Of a stretch of 64,000 bases of DNA, positions 54,412 to 62,198 are shown piece by piece. Where the stretch lies: NCBI GenBank assembly GCA_902802585.1, contig CADCMR010000001.1, forward strand, positions 67,223-131,222, given 5' to 3'. Within the stretch, counting starts at the first letter, position 1. Every line of letters starts with the position of its first letter. The translations under genes were made by a program, and so were the position numbers. This stretch comes from an uncultured bacterium. GTDB taxonomy: Bacteria; Verrucomicrobiota; Lentisphaeria; Victivallales; UBA1829. The notes under the pieces were generated by a model. The model was not told the DNA's origin, did not search any database, and saw nothing but the letters and a program-made list of their open reading frames with translations.

Positions 54412-56166
54412 ATGACGATTCCCAATACTCCAGTCGGCATCGGTGTCTCCATCACCGTGATCGCGCTCGGTTCCTACCTCGTCGGGGCCATCCCGTTCGG
54501 TTTCCTGATCGGCAAACTGTGCAAAGGCATCGACATCCGCAAGCACGGCAGCGGCAACATCGGCGCCACGAACGTGACGCGCGTGCTCGGCAAGGGCTGG
54601 GGCCGCCTGTGCTTCTTCCTCGACTTTCTGAAGGGCGCGGTCCCCGTGATCGCCGCCTCCATGCTTTCCGACCGCGAATCCTCGCAATTCGTAGTGGAGC
54701 ATCTGCCGGAATGGCTGAAGATGGAAGCCTGCCTGCCGGATCCGGGCGGACTGCTCGCCTGCGTGGCGGCGTTCGCGGCGGTCTGCGGGCACATCTGGCC
54801 GGTATACCTGAACTTCAAGGGCGGGAAGGGCGTTTCGACGGCGGCGGGCGCGATCCTGGCGCTGAATCCGCTGTCGCTGCTGTCCGCCGGGGCTGTGTGG
54901 GTGATTGTGTTCTTCGCCTCGCGCTACGTCTCGCTGGCGAGCATCGCGGCTGCCGTGTCGATCGCGGTGTTCTGTGTGGTTTACAAGATCGCGGGTCTGT
55001 CAAACGCGAATCCGCCGGAAATGATCCTCTTCTTCCTGCTCGCCGCGCTGTCCGTGACGAAGCACGCGTCCAACATCAAACGTCTGCGCGAGGGCACGGA
55101 AAACAAGTTCGAGCGCAAGAAGAAGGTCGCGCCGCTCTCGATCGCCGCGCTGCAGGACGGTTCCGCCATCAACGCGGCGGTGCTGGGCGACGGCGCCTGG
55201 GGCACCGCGCTCGCGCTCACGCTCCACACCAACGGGCACAAGGTGAAGGTATGGGGCGCGTTCCAGGAGAACATCGACGCCGTGAACCGCGAGCACGAGA
55301 ACAAAAAGTTCCTGCCGGGCGTGCCGATCCCGGCTGACCTGGAATACACCGCTGACATGGAATCCGCCGTGAAGGACGCACGGCTGGTCGTGCTCGCAAC
55401 GCCGTCGCAGTACCTACGCGGCGTGCTCCAGAAATACAAGCCGTACCTGAACCCGGACACGCAGATCGTCGTGGACATCGTGAAGGGCATCGAGGTGAAC
55501 TCGCTGCTGACCATGAGCGAACTCTGCCGCCAGGAACTCGGTCCGACGCATTACGTGGTGCTCTCCGGTCCGAGTCACGCCGAAGAAGTCGCACGCCGGA
55601 TCCCGACGCTGGTCGTGACCGCGTGCGAAGACCGCGACATCGCGGAATACGTGCAGCGCCTCTTCATGAACGAATATTTCCGCGTGTACACGTCGTACGA
55701 CGTGGTCGGCGTGGAGCTGGGCGGCGCGCTGAAGAACATCTACGCCATCGCCGCGGGCATCGTGGACGGCTGCGGCATGGGCGACAACTCGAAGGCCGCG
55801 ATGATGACGCGCGCCATCGCCGAGATGTCCCGCCTGGGCAAGGTCCTCGGCGGCAAAAAGGAGACGTTCAGCGGGCTGAGCGGCGTCGGCGACCTGATCG
55901 TGACCTGCACCAGCAAGCACAGCCGCAACCGTTACGTCGGCGAGGAGCTGGGCAAGGGGCGCAAGCTCGACGAGATCATCAGGTCCATGAACATGGTCGT
56001 CGCCGAGGGCGTGAAGACCTGCGAGGCCGCCTACGCGCTCTCCGAACGCTGGAACGTCGACACGCCGCTGATCCACGGCATCTACGCCGCGCTCCACGAC
56101 GGTCGCGATGCGCGTGAAGTCGTGCGCGAGCTCATGACCCGCAAGGCGAAGAACGAGGAGGAGTGA
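54412..56166 (+). CDS. Fused acyl-phosphate:glycerol-3-phosphate acyltransferase (PlsY) and glycerol-3-phosphate dehydrogenase (GpsA)
   Basis: 584 residues in one uninterrupted frame. Residues 1-232 are PlsY, a multi-span membrane enzyme with GSGNIGATNV at 46-55, NFKGGKGVST at 134-143 and the closing NIKRLREGTENK at 221-232. Residues 233-253 are a linker, and 254-584 are a full-length GpsA: NAD-binding GDGAWG at 259-264, SGPSHAEEVARRIPT, the proposed catalytic K441 in GGALKNIYAIAAG, and GLSGVGDLIVTC. GpsA reduces dihydroxyacetone phosphate to sn-glycerol-3-phosphate, and PlsY acylates that product to lysophosphatidate, so the chain carries out two successive steps at the inner membrane. ATG 54412 is preferred; ATG 54364 would lie at the predicted transcription start. 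The ribosome site is weak. Confidence 0.93.
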   Translation: MTIPNTPVGIGVSITVIALGSYLVGAIPFGFLIGKLCKGIDIRKHGSGNIGATNVTRVLGKGWGRLCFFLDFLKGAVPVIAASMLSDRESSQFVVEHLPEWLKMEACLPDPGGLLACVAAFAAVCGHIWPVYLNFKGGKGVSTAAGAILALNPLSLLSAGAVWVIVFFASRYVSLASIAAAVSIAVFCVVYKIAGLSNANPPEMILFFLLAALSVTKHASNIKRLREGTENKFERKKKVAPLSIAALQDGSAINAAVLGDGAWGTALALTLHTNGHKVKVWGAFQENIDAVNREHENKKFLPGVPIPADLEYTADMESAVKDARLVVLATPSQYLRGVLQKYKPYLNPDTQIVVDIVKGIEVNSLLTMSELCRQELGPTHYVVLSGPSHAEEVARRIPTLVVTACEDRDIAEYVQRLFMNEYFRVYTSYDVVGVELGGALKNIYAIAAGIVDGCGMGDNSKAAMMTRAIAEMSRLGKVLGGKKETFSGLSGVGDLIVTCTSKHSRNRYVGEELGKGRKLDEIIRSMNMVVAEGVKTCEAAYALSERWNVDTPLIHGIYAALHDGRDAREVVRELMTRKAKNEEE

Positions 56167-56209
56167 CGGGTGGTTCCCGTCCTCCGGGCTTTTCCCGAGA
56201 ACGGATAAG

Positions 56210-56240
56210 AATGGGACTTATAGGACATATAGGTCCTATT
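56210..56240. repeat. Short 9-base tandem/palindromic tract
   Basis: Units GGACTTATA, GGACATATA and GGTCCTATT in a row; ATAGGAC (56220-56226) and GTCCTAT (56233-56239) can pair. It lies in the 198-base gap after plsY-gpsA and has no coding sign. Confidence 0.5.
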
Positions 56241-56293
56241 CTTTACAGATCTGTGCTTGTTTGTGAGGCTGATTAGCCTTGTCCGATGGCGCA

Positions 56294-56329
56294 AAAAATC
56301 CCCGGTTCCGCGCTTAACTGGAACCGGGG
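56294..56329 (-). terminator. Terminator of the small lipoprotein gene
   Basis: Ten-base perfect arms CCCCGGTTCC (56300-56309) and GGAACCGGGG (56320-56329). On the minus strand the stem is followed by a T-run (56293-56298). Confidence 0.85.
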
Positions 56330-56364
56330 AGAATCGAACGATTCGGAAGCGAGGCGGGAGCCTC

Positions 56365-56580
56365 TTACTTCTGGAGGTCTTCGAACGCCTTGTTGACGGC
56401 GTCGCTGGTTTCCTTGCCGGCTTCTTCTGCCTTTTTGGTGAACTTGTGCACGCCGGATTCGGTGCTGTCGATCGCCTTGTCGAGCTTTTCGCCGGCGGTT
56501 TCGTTCTTCTTGCAGGAGGTGAAGGTCAGGGCACAGAATGCGGCCGCGACGAGGGTGAGCGTGAAGAGCATTTTTTTCAT
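56365..56580 (-). CDS. Small lipoprotein
   Basis: 71 residues. Lipoprotein signal with lipobox FTSC, acylated Cys23. The mature 49 residues are Lys/Glu-rich and predicted as one amphipathic helix (segments GEKLDKAIDS and VHKFTKKAEEAGKE). Similar tiny lipoproteins are common in envelopes, but no function is assigned. AAAGGC ribosome site; followed by a strong terminator. It may be cotranscribed with the membrane protein 67 bases upstream. Confidence 0.78.
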   Translation of the reverse strand: MKKMLFTLTLVAAAFCALTFTSCKKNETAGEKLDKAIDSTESGVHKFTKKAEEAGKETSDAVNKAFEDLQK

Positions 56581-56647
56581 GGTGATATGCCTTTCTGTTT
56601 GTGGTTGATTGATTATGCGGAGGAAAGCCGGATCGGATATGGCGCGG

Positions 56648-57388
56648 TCAGGCGGCTTTCTTTTTGGGCTTGATGGTGAGGATGAATCCGAGGGCGAGGC
56701 TGAGGAACGCGCTCATGAGGACCTGGTAATTGGCGGGGAGCGAGAACGTGATCGTGTGCGCGGGGATCCAGAAGACGACGATGGTCTTCAGCAGATAGGA
56801 ACCCCAGAGGTGCTTGTCGATGCCTTCGAGGAACTCGGCGCCGCCGAGGAAGCGCTTCTTCGTGATGCAGGTGTTCCAGTAATCGTGGCTGAGCATCATC
56901 GGGAAGCAGAAGATGAGGTTTGCCCACAGGGAGGTGGAGAAGCCCTGCCAGATGCGCTGCGCGGTGTCGTTTTCGAACGTGAGCGGCCAGACCGGGGTGC
57001 CCATGACGGCGGCGATGCCTTTGCCGAAGAGCGCGAACGCGATGGTGAAGAGCATGCCGTACACGCCCCAGACGAGGAACTTCAGGAGCAGGTCGGGGGT
57101 CTTCCAGCTGCCGGTCTTGCCGCGCACCTTGATCATTTCACCGAGCGTGGCGAGCAGGCCTACCTTCAGGAAACCGGAGATGTAGGGGTAATGACCGACG
57201 ACGCGGCCGAACGCCTTGATGCCCTCCTTGGAGAAGCCTGCCCAGAAGAGACCGATCTTTCCCGAGAATTCGAGATTGCTCAGGTCGGCTTTGCCGTGCG
57301 CCCCGTAGTCCAGCGGGAAGAAGAAGACGAGGCAGACGAACGCTGCGAAGTAGATGACCGCGATGATGTCGCCGATTTTGAATTTCAT
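56648..57388 (-). CDS. Integral membrane protein, possibly Mpv17/PMP22-like
   Basis: 246 residues with 5-6 hydrophobic segments. The C-terminal part, with FWIPAHTITFSLPANYQV and then LMSAFLSLALGFIL, resembles the Trp/Pro...Asn-Phe...Pro...Arg-Val-Leu pattern of Mpv17/PMP22 channel-like proteins. The match is partial and from memory. Function unknown. Own promoter at 57439-57467. Confidence 0.7.
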   Translation of the reverse strand: MKFKIGDIIAVIYFAAFVCLVFFFPLDYGAHGKADLSNLEFSGKIGLFWAGFSKEGIKAFGRVVGHYPYISGFLKVGLLATLGEMIKVRGKTGSWKTPDLLLKFLVWGVYGMLFTIAFALFGKGIAAVMGTPVWPLTFENDTAQRIWQGFSTSLWANLIFCFPMMLSHDYWNTCITKKRFLGGAEFLEGIDKHLWGSYLLKTIVVFWIPAHTITFSLPANYQVLMSAFLSLALGFILTIKPKKKAA

Positions 57389-57438
57389 GGTAATTGTTTC
57401 CTTGTGTGAGGTTTGGGGATATTCAAACTATAAACTAT

Positions 57439-57467
57439 AACATAGCACAAAATAGTATAAAAATCAA
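57439..57467 (-). promoter_or_regulatory. Promoter of the Mpv17-like gene
   Basis: Minus strand: -35 TTGATT (57467-57462), 17-base spacer, -10 TATGTT (57444-57439), in an AT-rich stretch. Confidence 0.55.
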
Positions 57468-57510
57468 GTCGAACTAAACCGATAACCGGCTTAATTCGTC
57501 CTGTTTGAAC

Positions 57511-57963
57511 TCATGAAGTTTTTTTCTGTTTCAGTTTCCGAGGTTGTTTTTTCTTCATTAGGTCTTTCTTTCCCCCGGCAAGCTCCTGTTTGACGATCTC
57601 ATACATCTCGCGGGCATCTTTTTTCCTGTCCAGTTCATATTCGCTGGTTGCCAAGGGATTCTCCATCGCCTTTTTGAACCAGAAAAGCGCCTTGCGTTTG
57701 TCCCGCGGCATGTGTTCTCCGCTGTACAGCATCATGGCGTAGTCCCACTGACATTCGATATCCCCCAGCATCGCGCCTTTTTTGTAAAACCAGATGCCAA
57801 GCTCAACATCGTTCTGCTCTCCATCCACGAATTCTCCGGTTACGCATTTCGCCCCGACCTCGTGCATGCAGAAACGGTCGTTCAGGATCAGCGCCTTCAA
57901 AGCCTCCCGCAACGTAAAACAATCACGTTCCAGTTTTTCGATTTTGTTAGTCAGTTTGCTCAT
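57511..57963 (-). CDS. Short Sel1-repeat protein
   Basis: 150 residues, no signal peptide. A coiled-coil-like start (about 1-25) is followed by one to two Sel1 repeats (ELGIWFYKKGAMLGDIECQW and WDYAMMLYSGEHMPRDKRK, then ALFWFKKAME) and a very basic Lys-rich tail. Less GC-biased than its neighbours. The role is probably protein binding; the partner is unknown. Confidence 0.7.
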   Translation of the reverse strand: MSKLTNKIEKLERDCFTLREALKALILNDRFCMHEVGAKCVTGEFVDGEQNDVELGIWFYKKGAMLGDIECQWDYAMMLYSGEHMPRDKRKALFWFKKAMENPLATSEYELDRKKDAREMYEIVKQELAGGKKDLMKKKQPRKLKQKKTS

Positions 57964-58027
57964 GAAAGAACTTCGTTATATGCCTGTACGGCAAAGCGCT
58001 GTGTTAAGGATGGCGATATGCAATGCA

Positions 58028-58303
58028 TCAGAACAAATCGCTGTGCGATCCGGTACGGAGCAATTCAAGAACAAGCGTCTCGTTCGAGATGGAATAAATC
58101 AGCAACCAATCCGACCTGATATGACATTCTCTGGCACCTTGATAGTTTCCAGACAATGCATGGTCATGATATTTACCGGGAAGTACACTGCCGGATGCAA
58201 GGATTTCAATGACCTCATGTACCTTCGAAACATCAAATCTCCGTTTCACAAGGATTTTATAGTCCTTTTGGAAACGGGCCGTTTATTTTACTATGTACTT
58301 CAC
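58028..58303 (-). pseudogene. YafQ/RelE-family toxin with an early stop codon
   Basis: Reading from GTG 58303, which overlaps the antitoxin stop by four bases (GTGA), the frame is Val-Lys-Tyr-Ile-Val-Lys, then TAA at 58285-58283, then continues in the same frame TARFQKDYKILVKRRFD to the family's C-terminal signature ECHIRSDWLLIY and TGSHSDLF. Total length without the stop would be 91 residues, the normal YafQ size. The toxin is an mRNA interferase. The visible piece can only be made by re-initiation at GTG 58249 (73 residues), which would lack the first strand and part of helix 1. So the toxin is probably dead or weakened. Confidence 0.78.
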
Positions 58304-58575
58304 GAGTTCAATGCCTCAATCAGACTTTTCATATCCCGGTAGCCCGGTACGCTAGGATCATTGGCGATACGATGTCCCTCCGCGATGGCATCTATTGTTT
58401 CCTGATTGACGCGCGGAGCAGCCGTGATTTTGAAGGGAATCTCATGATCTCTTGCAATCCGTTTGAGGTAAATCGTGATGGCGGTGGACATGTTCAATCC
58501 CATATCCGCCAGACAGCTTTCGACAGCATTTTTCAGTTCGGAATCGACCCGAACACAAAGATTGGATGTACTCAT
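58300..58575 (-). CDS. DinJ/RelB-family antitoxin
   Basis: 91 residues. An N-terminal ribbon-helix-helix (about 3-45, LCVRVDSELKNAVESCLADM) for DNA binding is followed by a toxin-binding C-terminal region. Intact. GGAGG ribosome site. The promoter upstream overlaps an inverted repeat that may be its own operator. Usually such proteins repress the pair and neutralise the toxin; here the toxin partner carries an early stop. Confidence 0.88.
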   Translation of the reverse strand: MSTSNLCVRVDSELKNAVESCLADMGLNMSTAITIYLKRIARDHEIPFKITAAPRVNQETIDAIAEGHRIANDPSVPGYRDMKSLIEALNS

Positions 58576-58603
58576 ATCTTCCTCCAGATGTTATATGTTT
58601 TTG

Positions 58604-58637
58604 ATACAATATAATGCGCTGTATCTAAAATGTCAAG
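58604..58637 (-). promoter_or_regulatory. Promoter and candidate operator of the toxin-antitoxin locus
   Basis: Minus strand: -35 TTGACA (58637-58632), 17-base spacer, -10 TATATT (58614-58609). Half-sites GATACA (58604-58609) and TGTATC (58621-58626) form an inverted repeat covering the -10, well placed for autorepression by the antitoxin. Confidence 0.65.
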
Positions 58638-58695
58638 CAAACAGCAAAAGGAAAATGAAAAAAACAATCGGGAAAGAGATGCAGGGATGTTGCAT

Positions 58696-59961
58696 TCAAA
58701 TCTCGGCGCTGATGTTCCGGCCTTTGGAATCGCGCAGGAAGCACGCGGCGATTGCCGCCGGGACCGCGATCAGCAGATAGACGCCCAGCAGGATCCGGAA
58801 TCCCGCCGGAGCCGCCTGAAGTCCGCCGTCCACGGCGAACCGGTCGAAGAGCCAGCCCGCGAGCTGGGCGATTGCGATGAGGAGGACGTTCGCACAGAAA
58901 TTGACGAACGCGATGGCGCTGGCGGCGAAGACGGGCGGGACGAATTCGCGGCAGGCGGTGATCTGGATGCCGGTGAAGCCGTAGCCCGTGCCGAGCAGGA
59001 GGAATCCGGTCCAGGCGGCGGCAAGGGCGGAACGAGCGGGCAGGAACGTCCCGGCGAACAGTACGGCGGAACCTGCGGCGATCAGGATGCAACCGGCGGC
59101 CTGGAACACCTTTCTGCGGTTGCCGAGGAACAGACTCACGGTCCCCGCGAAGATCATTTCGACCATGACGAGGGTGTTCATGGCGCCGAGCGCGCCGGTT
59201 TCGGCACCGCAGAGGTCGGAGAGGTATTTCTTGCCGATTCCGCTCAGGCACGACCAGTAGAGCACGATCCCGGACGCGGCGCAGAAGAACACGCCGACGC
59301 ATTGCGGTTTCTTCAGCTGGACAAGCAGCTGTCCCCAGGGGAACGGCTCGCGTTTTTTCATCGGTGCGCCGGGGGTGCGGCGGGCGGTCCGGGCGGAACA
59401 GAGCAGGCAGGCCGCGACGGCGATGCCGCACGCGGTCGTGAGGTGATTGCACCAGCGCAGGATCAGCTGCCACGGATGGTCCGCGGCGAGGGCGGCGAAC
59501 GGGGAGGACCCGAGGAGTGTGCCGCCGTAGCTGAAGACGTAGAAGACGCCGATGAGAGCGGAGAAGTATTTGCGGTCGAACTCGGAATCGAGGAATTTCA
59601 GGAGCGTGAGGTAGCCGATGGTGCGGCCGCCGCCGTTCAGGAATGCCCCGGCGTAGACCCAGGCGGGCGCGGTGAAGGTGTACAGGAGCCATTCGCCGAA
59701 GACCTGCAGCGCGATCCCGGCGAGGATCACGGGCCGCCAGCCGAGGCGGTCGGTCAGGATGCCGGAGATGCCCAGGAACGCCATGCACCCGGCGACGCCC
59801 CAGCTGGAAATGGCGGACGTCTGCGCGGCGGTGAACCCGAGCGATTCGCGGATCTGGTCGTACACCATGCCCGGCACTCCGGCGCGCGTGGCGGCACCGA
59901 TGGCGTAGACGACGGCGGCGAAGAAGAACAGGAACAGTGTCGGAAGGGGGATCTTTTTCAT
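58696..59961 (-). CDS. Major facilitator superfamily transporter
   Basis: 421 residues with about 12 hydrophobic spans and a cytoplasmic basic loop in the middle (RTARRTPGAPMKKREPF near 200), the usual two-times-six MFS plan. The loop between spans 2 and 3 has GISGILTDRLGWRPV, a form of the MFS GxxxDRxGRR motif. The substrate cannot be read from the sequence; no metabolic operon partner is present. The 59962-60141 gap upstream has AT-rich TATATT-like boxes (60028-60038) without a good -35. Confidence 0.88.
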   Translation of the reverse strand: MKKIPLPTLFLFFFAAVVYAIGAATRAGVPGMVYDQIRESLGFTAAQTSAISSWGVAGCMAFLGISGILTDRLGWRPVILAGIALQVFGEWLLYTFTAPAWVYAGAFLNGGGRTIGYLTLLKFLDSEFDRKYFSALIGVFYVFSYGGTLLGSSPFAALAADHPWQLILRWCNHLTTACGIAVAACLLCSARTARRTPGAPMKKREPFPWGQLLVQLKKPQCVGVFFCAASGIVLYWSCLSGIGKKYLSDLCGAETGALGAMNTLVMVEMIFAGTVSLFLGNRRKVFQAAGCILIAAGSAVLFAGTFLPARSALAAAWTGFLLLGTGYGFTGIQITACREFVPPVFAASAIAFVNFCANVLLIAIAQLAGWLFDRFAVDGGLQAAPAGFRILLGVYLLIAVPAAIAACFLRDSKGRNISAEI

Positions 59962-60141
59962 GGGGCGTTAATGAGACGTGTTGGAATTGTCATGAAAGAA
60001 AGCCGGAGGAAATGATTGAAGAGACAGAATATAATATAATCTGCCCAAGATAGAAACAAAAATAATCATTCGGCATAGTTTGATAAAGAAAAGTTATCGA
60101 TGAGCAGTATATGCCCCAAGTCAATCAATCTGCAGTGTTGT

Positions 60142-60960
60142 TTATCGGGAAAGGGCGTCGGGGAACGTCTCGCGCAACACGCGCATCACGCCGTCGTCCT
60201 CGTTGGACGGCGCGCGGAACCGTGCGGCGGCGAGCAGATCGGGATGCCCGTTCGCCATAGCGTAGCTCAGCCCGACGTGCTGAATCATTTCAAGGTCGTT
60301 CGGGTAGTCGCCGAACGCCATGCACTGGTCGGGCGTGAGCCCGAGGCGTTTCTGGAGGAATTCGATCGCGATGCCCTTGTTCACGTCGGCGCGCATGATG
60401 TCGATCCAGCTCTGGCCCGCCAGTGTGACTTTCAGGCGGTCGCGGAACGGCGCGAAATGCGGTTCGCAGCGGTTGGCGGCGCTCACGGGATCGAACACCG
60501 CCACCTTCACCACGGAGTCGCCCGCGGCCCTGACGGCGGCGAGCGGATCGTCCGCGAACGTGCGTTTCCTGTAGTAAATCGCGGTGTTTTCGCGTCCGAC
60601 GGGATCGCACGCGCTGGAAATGTACGCCGACTTCACGCCGCACAGGACCGTGGTCGCGGGGATCGCGGAGCCGGTGCGCCAGAGCACGGGCAGGACGTCG
60701 TCGGGCAGCGGACGGCAGAAGATGTTCTCCTCTCCGTCGAACACGAGCCCGCCGTTTTCGGAGAAGAAGAACAGCTTGTCCGCGATGCGTTCGAACATGG
60801 CGGCGAGGTTGAAATACTGGCGTCCGCTGGCAAGGACGAACCGCACGCCGCGCGGATACAGCGCCTCCACCATGGGGACGAAATCCGGCGGAATCTCCTT
60901 GCGGTCGTTGAGAAGCGTGCCGTCCAGGTCGACGGCGATCAGTCTGACGTCGGGGCGCAT
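60142..60960 (-). CDS. Cof-type HAD-IIB phosphatase
   Basis: 272 residues. Nucleophile D11 and acid D13 in AVDLDGTLL; motif II Ser in LASGRQYF; the type IIB cap in the middle; DVNKGIAIEF with the conserved Lys; and motif IV GDYPNDLEM. Cytosolic phosphatase acting on phosphosugars or similar small molecules; substrate not predictable. Follows the small zinc-ribbon gene by 10 bases, same operon. Confidence 0.9.
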   Translation of the reverse strand: MRPDVRLIAVDLDGTLLNDRKEIPPDFVPMVEALYPRGVRFVLASGRQYFNLAAMFERIADKLFFFSENGGLVFDGEENIFCRPLPDDVLPVLWRTGSAIPATTVLCGVKSAYISSACDPVGRENTAIYYRKRTFADDPLAAVRAAGDSVVKVAVFDPVSAANRCEPHFAPFRDRLKVTLAGQSWIDIMRADVNKGIAIEFLQKRLGLTPDQCMAFGDYPNDLEMIQHVGLSYAMANGHPDLLAAARFRAPSNEDDGVMRVLRETFPDALSR

Positions 60961-60970
60961 GCGGTCGGGT

Positions 60971-61240
60971 TTACTCCGGTTCGATCATGTCGTCCATCCG
61001 GAACTGGAGCGGGAGCATGTCCTGGCTCTGGATCCACGCCTTCACCGTTGGGGCGAGCAGGAAATCCTCCATCGCATCGTCCTTCACGAATTTGTGGTCG
61101 CAGTACGGGCAGCGGGAGAACGACTCGACGTCCGGCTGGGCGAGCATTTCGCCGCAGACGGGGCATACCAGGAAACGTTGTTCATCATCGACGACCGGGG
61201 GCACCGGCGCGATCGGAACATGGATTGCAGGGGTGATCAT
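60971..61240 (-). CDS. Small zinc-ribbon protein
   Basis: 89 residues with two CxxC pairs (CPVC near 26-29, CPYC near 44-47) forming a rubredoxin-like ribbon, then an acidic tail. The N-terminus is Pro/Val/Ile-rich. Family not recognised. First gene of a two-gene unit with the HAD phosphatase; promoter at 61322-61349. The ribosome site (AGGA) is 13 bases upstream, further than usual. Confidence 0.75.
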   Translation of the reverse strand: MITPAIHVPIAPVPPVVDDEQRFLVCPVCGEMLAQPDVESFSRCPYCDHKFVKDDAMEDFLLAPTVKAWIQSQDMLPLQFRMDDMIEPE

Positions 61241-61321
61241 CTTAATCTTTCATCCTTTCTTTTTGCCATCTCTTTTTGTACGCGGCGCCCCGTGTCGGCG
61301 GGAAACCACGCTCGTACTATC

Positions 61322-61349
61322 AATATAGCGCGCACACCGTTTTTTTCAA
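61322..61349 (-). promoter_or_regulatory. Promoter of the zinc-ribbon/HAD unit
   Basis: Minus strand: -35 TTGAAA (61349-61344), 16-base spacer, -10 TATATT (61327-61322). Confidence 0.65.
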
Positions 61350-61408
61350 CCCGCGCCCGCCGGATTTTCCGAAAAAACCCGGTGCGGCGGGAAAAAAGGC
61401 GTCCGCCC

Positions 61409-61437
61409 TTGCAATTTCCGCGCGGCGGGTGTATGGT
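61409..61437 (+). promoter_or_regulatory. Promoter of the small membrane-protein unit
   Basis: -35 TTGCAA at 61409-61414, 17-base spacer, -10 TATGGT at 61432-61437, 40 bases before ATG 61477. Confidence 0.55.
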
Positions 61438-61476
61438 ATCACATCATCCATTTTGCATCACGGAGAGGCAAAGACC

Positions 61477-61923
61477 ATGAACAACGGACAGGACATTCGG
61501 ACCATGCGGAGGCCGGACATCGTTGCGGTCGGACTGCTTGCCGTCTGGCTGCTTCTGAACAGCCTCCTGACCGCGGCCGCCGTCGGAAACGGCGGTCCCG
61601 TGTCCGCCGGGATCCTCGCCGAACCGTCGTCCTCGCCGCGCGGCATCCGTTCCGAGGCGGAACGCGCCGGACATCTCGCGGTCATGCGGATCGGCGGAAG
61701 CGCCGGACTTCAGACTGGCGGGCGCAACAGCCGCCCCGGCCTCGGCATCGTGCGGAAACTCCAGTCGGACGCCTCCCGCCCCGAACCGTTCCGCCAGTGC
61801 GAACCCGCCCCGAACTGCCCGTTCCGCATCGAATCCTCCGGTCAGTCGTGCCTTTTCCAGCTTTTCCCGCGTTCCTATCTGCCCGTGAGGGCGGGACCGG
61901 TCTCCCTTTCTTTGTTGAGTTGA
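61477..61923 (+). CDS. Single-span membrane protein of unknown function
   Basis: 148 residues from ATG 61477 (GAGAGG upstream). One hydrophobic segment at about 17-37; the rest is low-order, Ser/Pro/Gly/Arg-rich and resembles no family I know. The promoter and start look real, but the coding potential of the last two thirds is doubtful. The true product may be shorter, or this end may be degenerate. Confidence 0.45.
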   Translation: MNNGQDIRTMRRPDIVAVGLLAVWLLLNSLLTAAAVGNGGPVSAGILAEPSSSPRGIRSEAERAGHLAVMRIGGSAGLQTGGRNSRPGLGIVRKLQSDASRPEPFRQCEPAPNCPFRIESSGQSCLFQLFPRSYLPVRAGPVSLSLLS

Positions 61924-62004
61924 AATTCGCCCGGACAGCGCACATCGTTTCAGCATGCGTGTGCCGTCCGTACCCTCATCTCCGCAACAGAAAGGGAAAC
62001 AATC

Positions 62005-62115
62005 ATGAAACGCTATCTCGCGGAACACTGGGACACCGTCCTTTGTGTCGGTCTCAGCATTCTCCTCCTCCTCGGCGGCATCCTTGCCTATTTCTGGATG
62101 TTTCCGTCCGAGTGA
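62005..62115 (+). CDS. Tiny single-span membrane protein
   Basis: 36 residues starting at ATG 62005 with AAAGGGA before it. A short charged head (KRYLAEHWD) is followed by one long hydrophobic helix (VLCVGLSILLLLGGILAYFW) and a short tail. It follows the previous small membrane gene by 81 bases. No family recognised; it resembles the accessory micro-proteins that stabilise membrane complexes. Confidence 0.55.
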   Translation: MKRYLAEHWDTVLCVGLSILLLLGGILAYFWMFPSE

Positions 62116-62133
62116 TCCCGAATGGAAAACATC

Positions 62134-62179
62134 GCGCCGTCGTCCGTGACTTGAATCCGGGCGGCGGCGCTTTGCGTTT
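62134..62179. terminator. Bidirectional terminator between the micro-protein and the right-edge gene
   Basis: Twelve-base arms (62134-62145 and 62159-62170) pair fully with two G-T pairs, then TTTGCGTTT. On the other strand the stem is followed by GATGTTTT. Convergent genes end on both sides. Confidence 0.7.
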
Positions 62180-62198
62180 GCAGAAAGATGTTCCGGCG

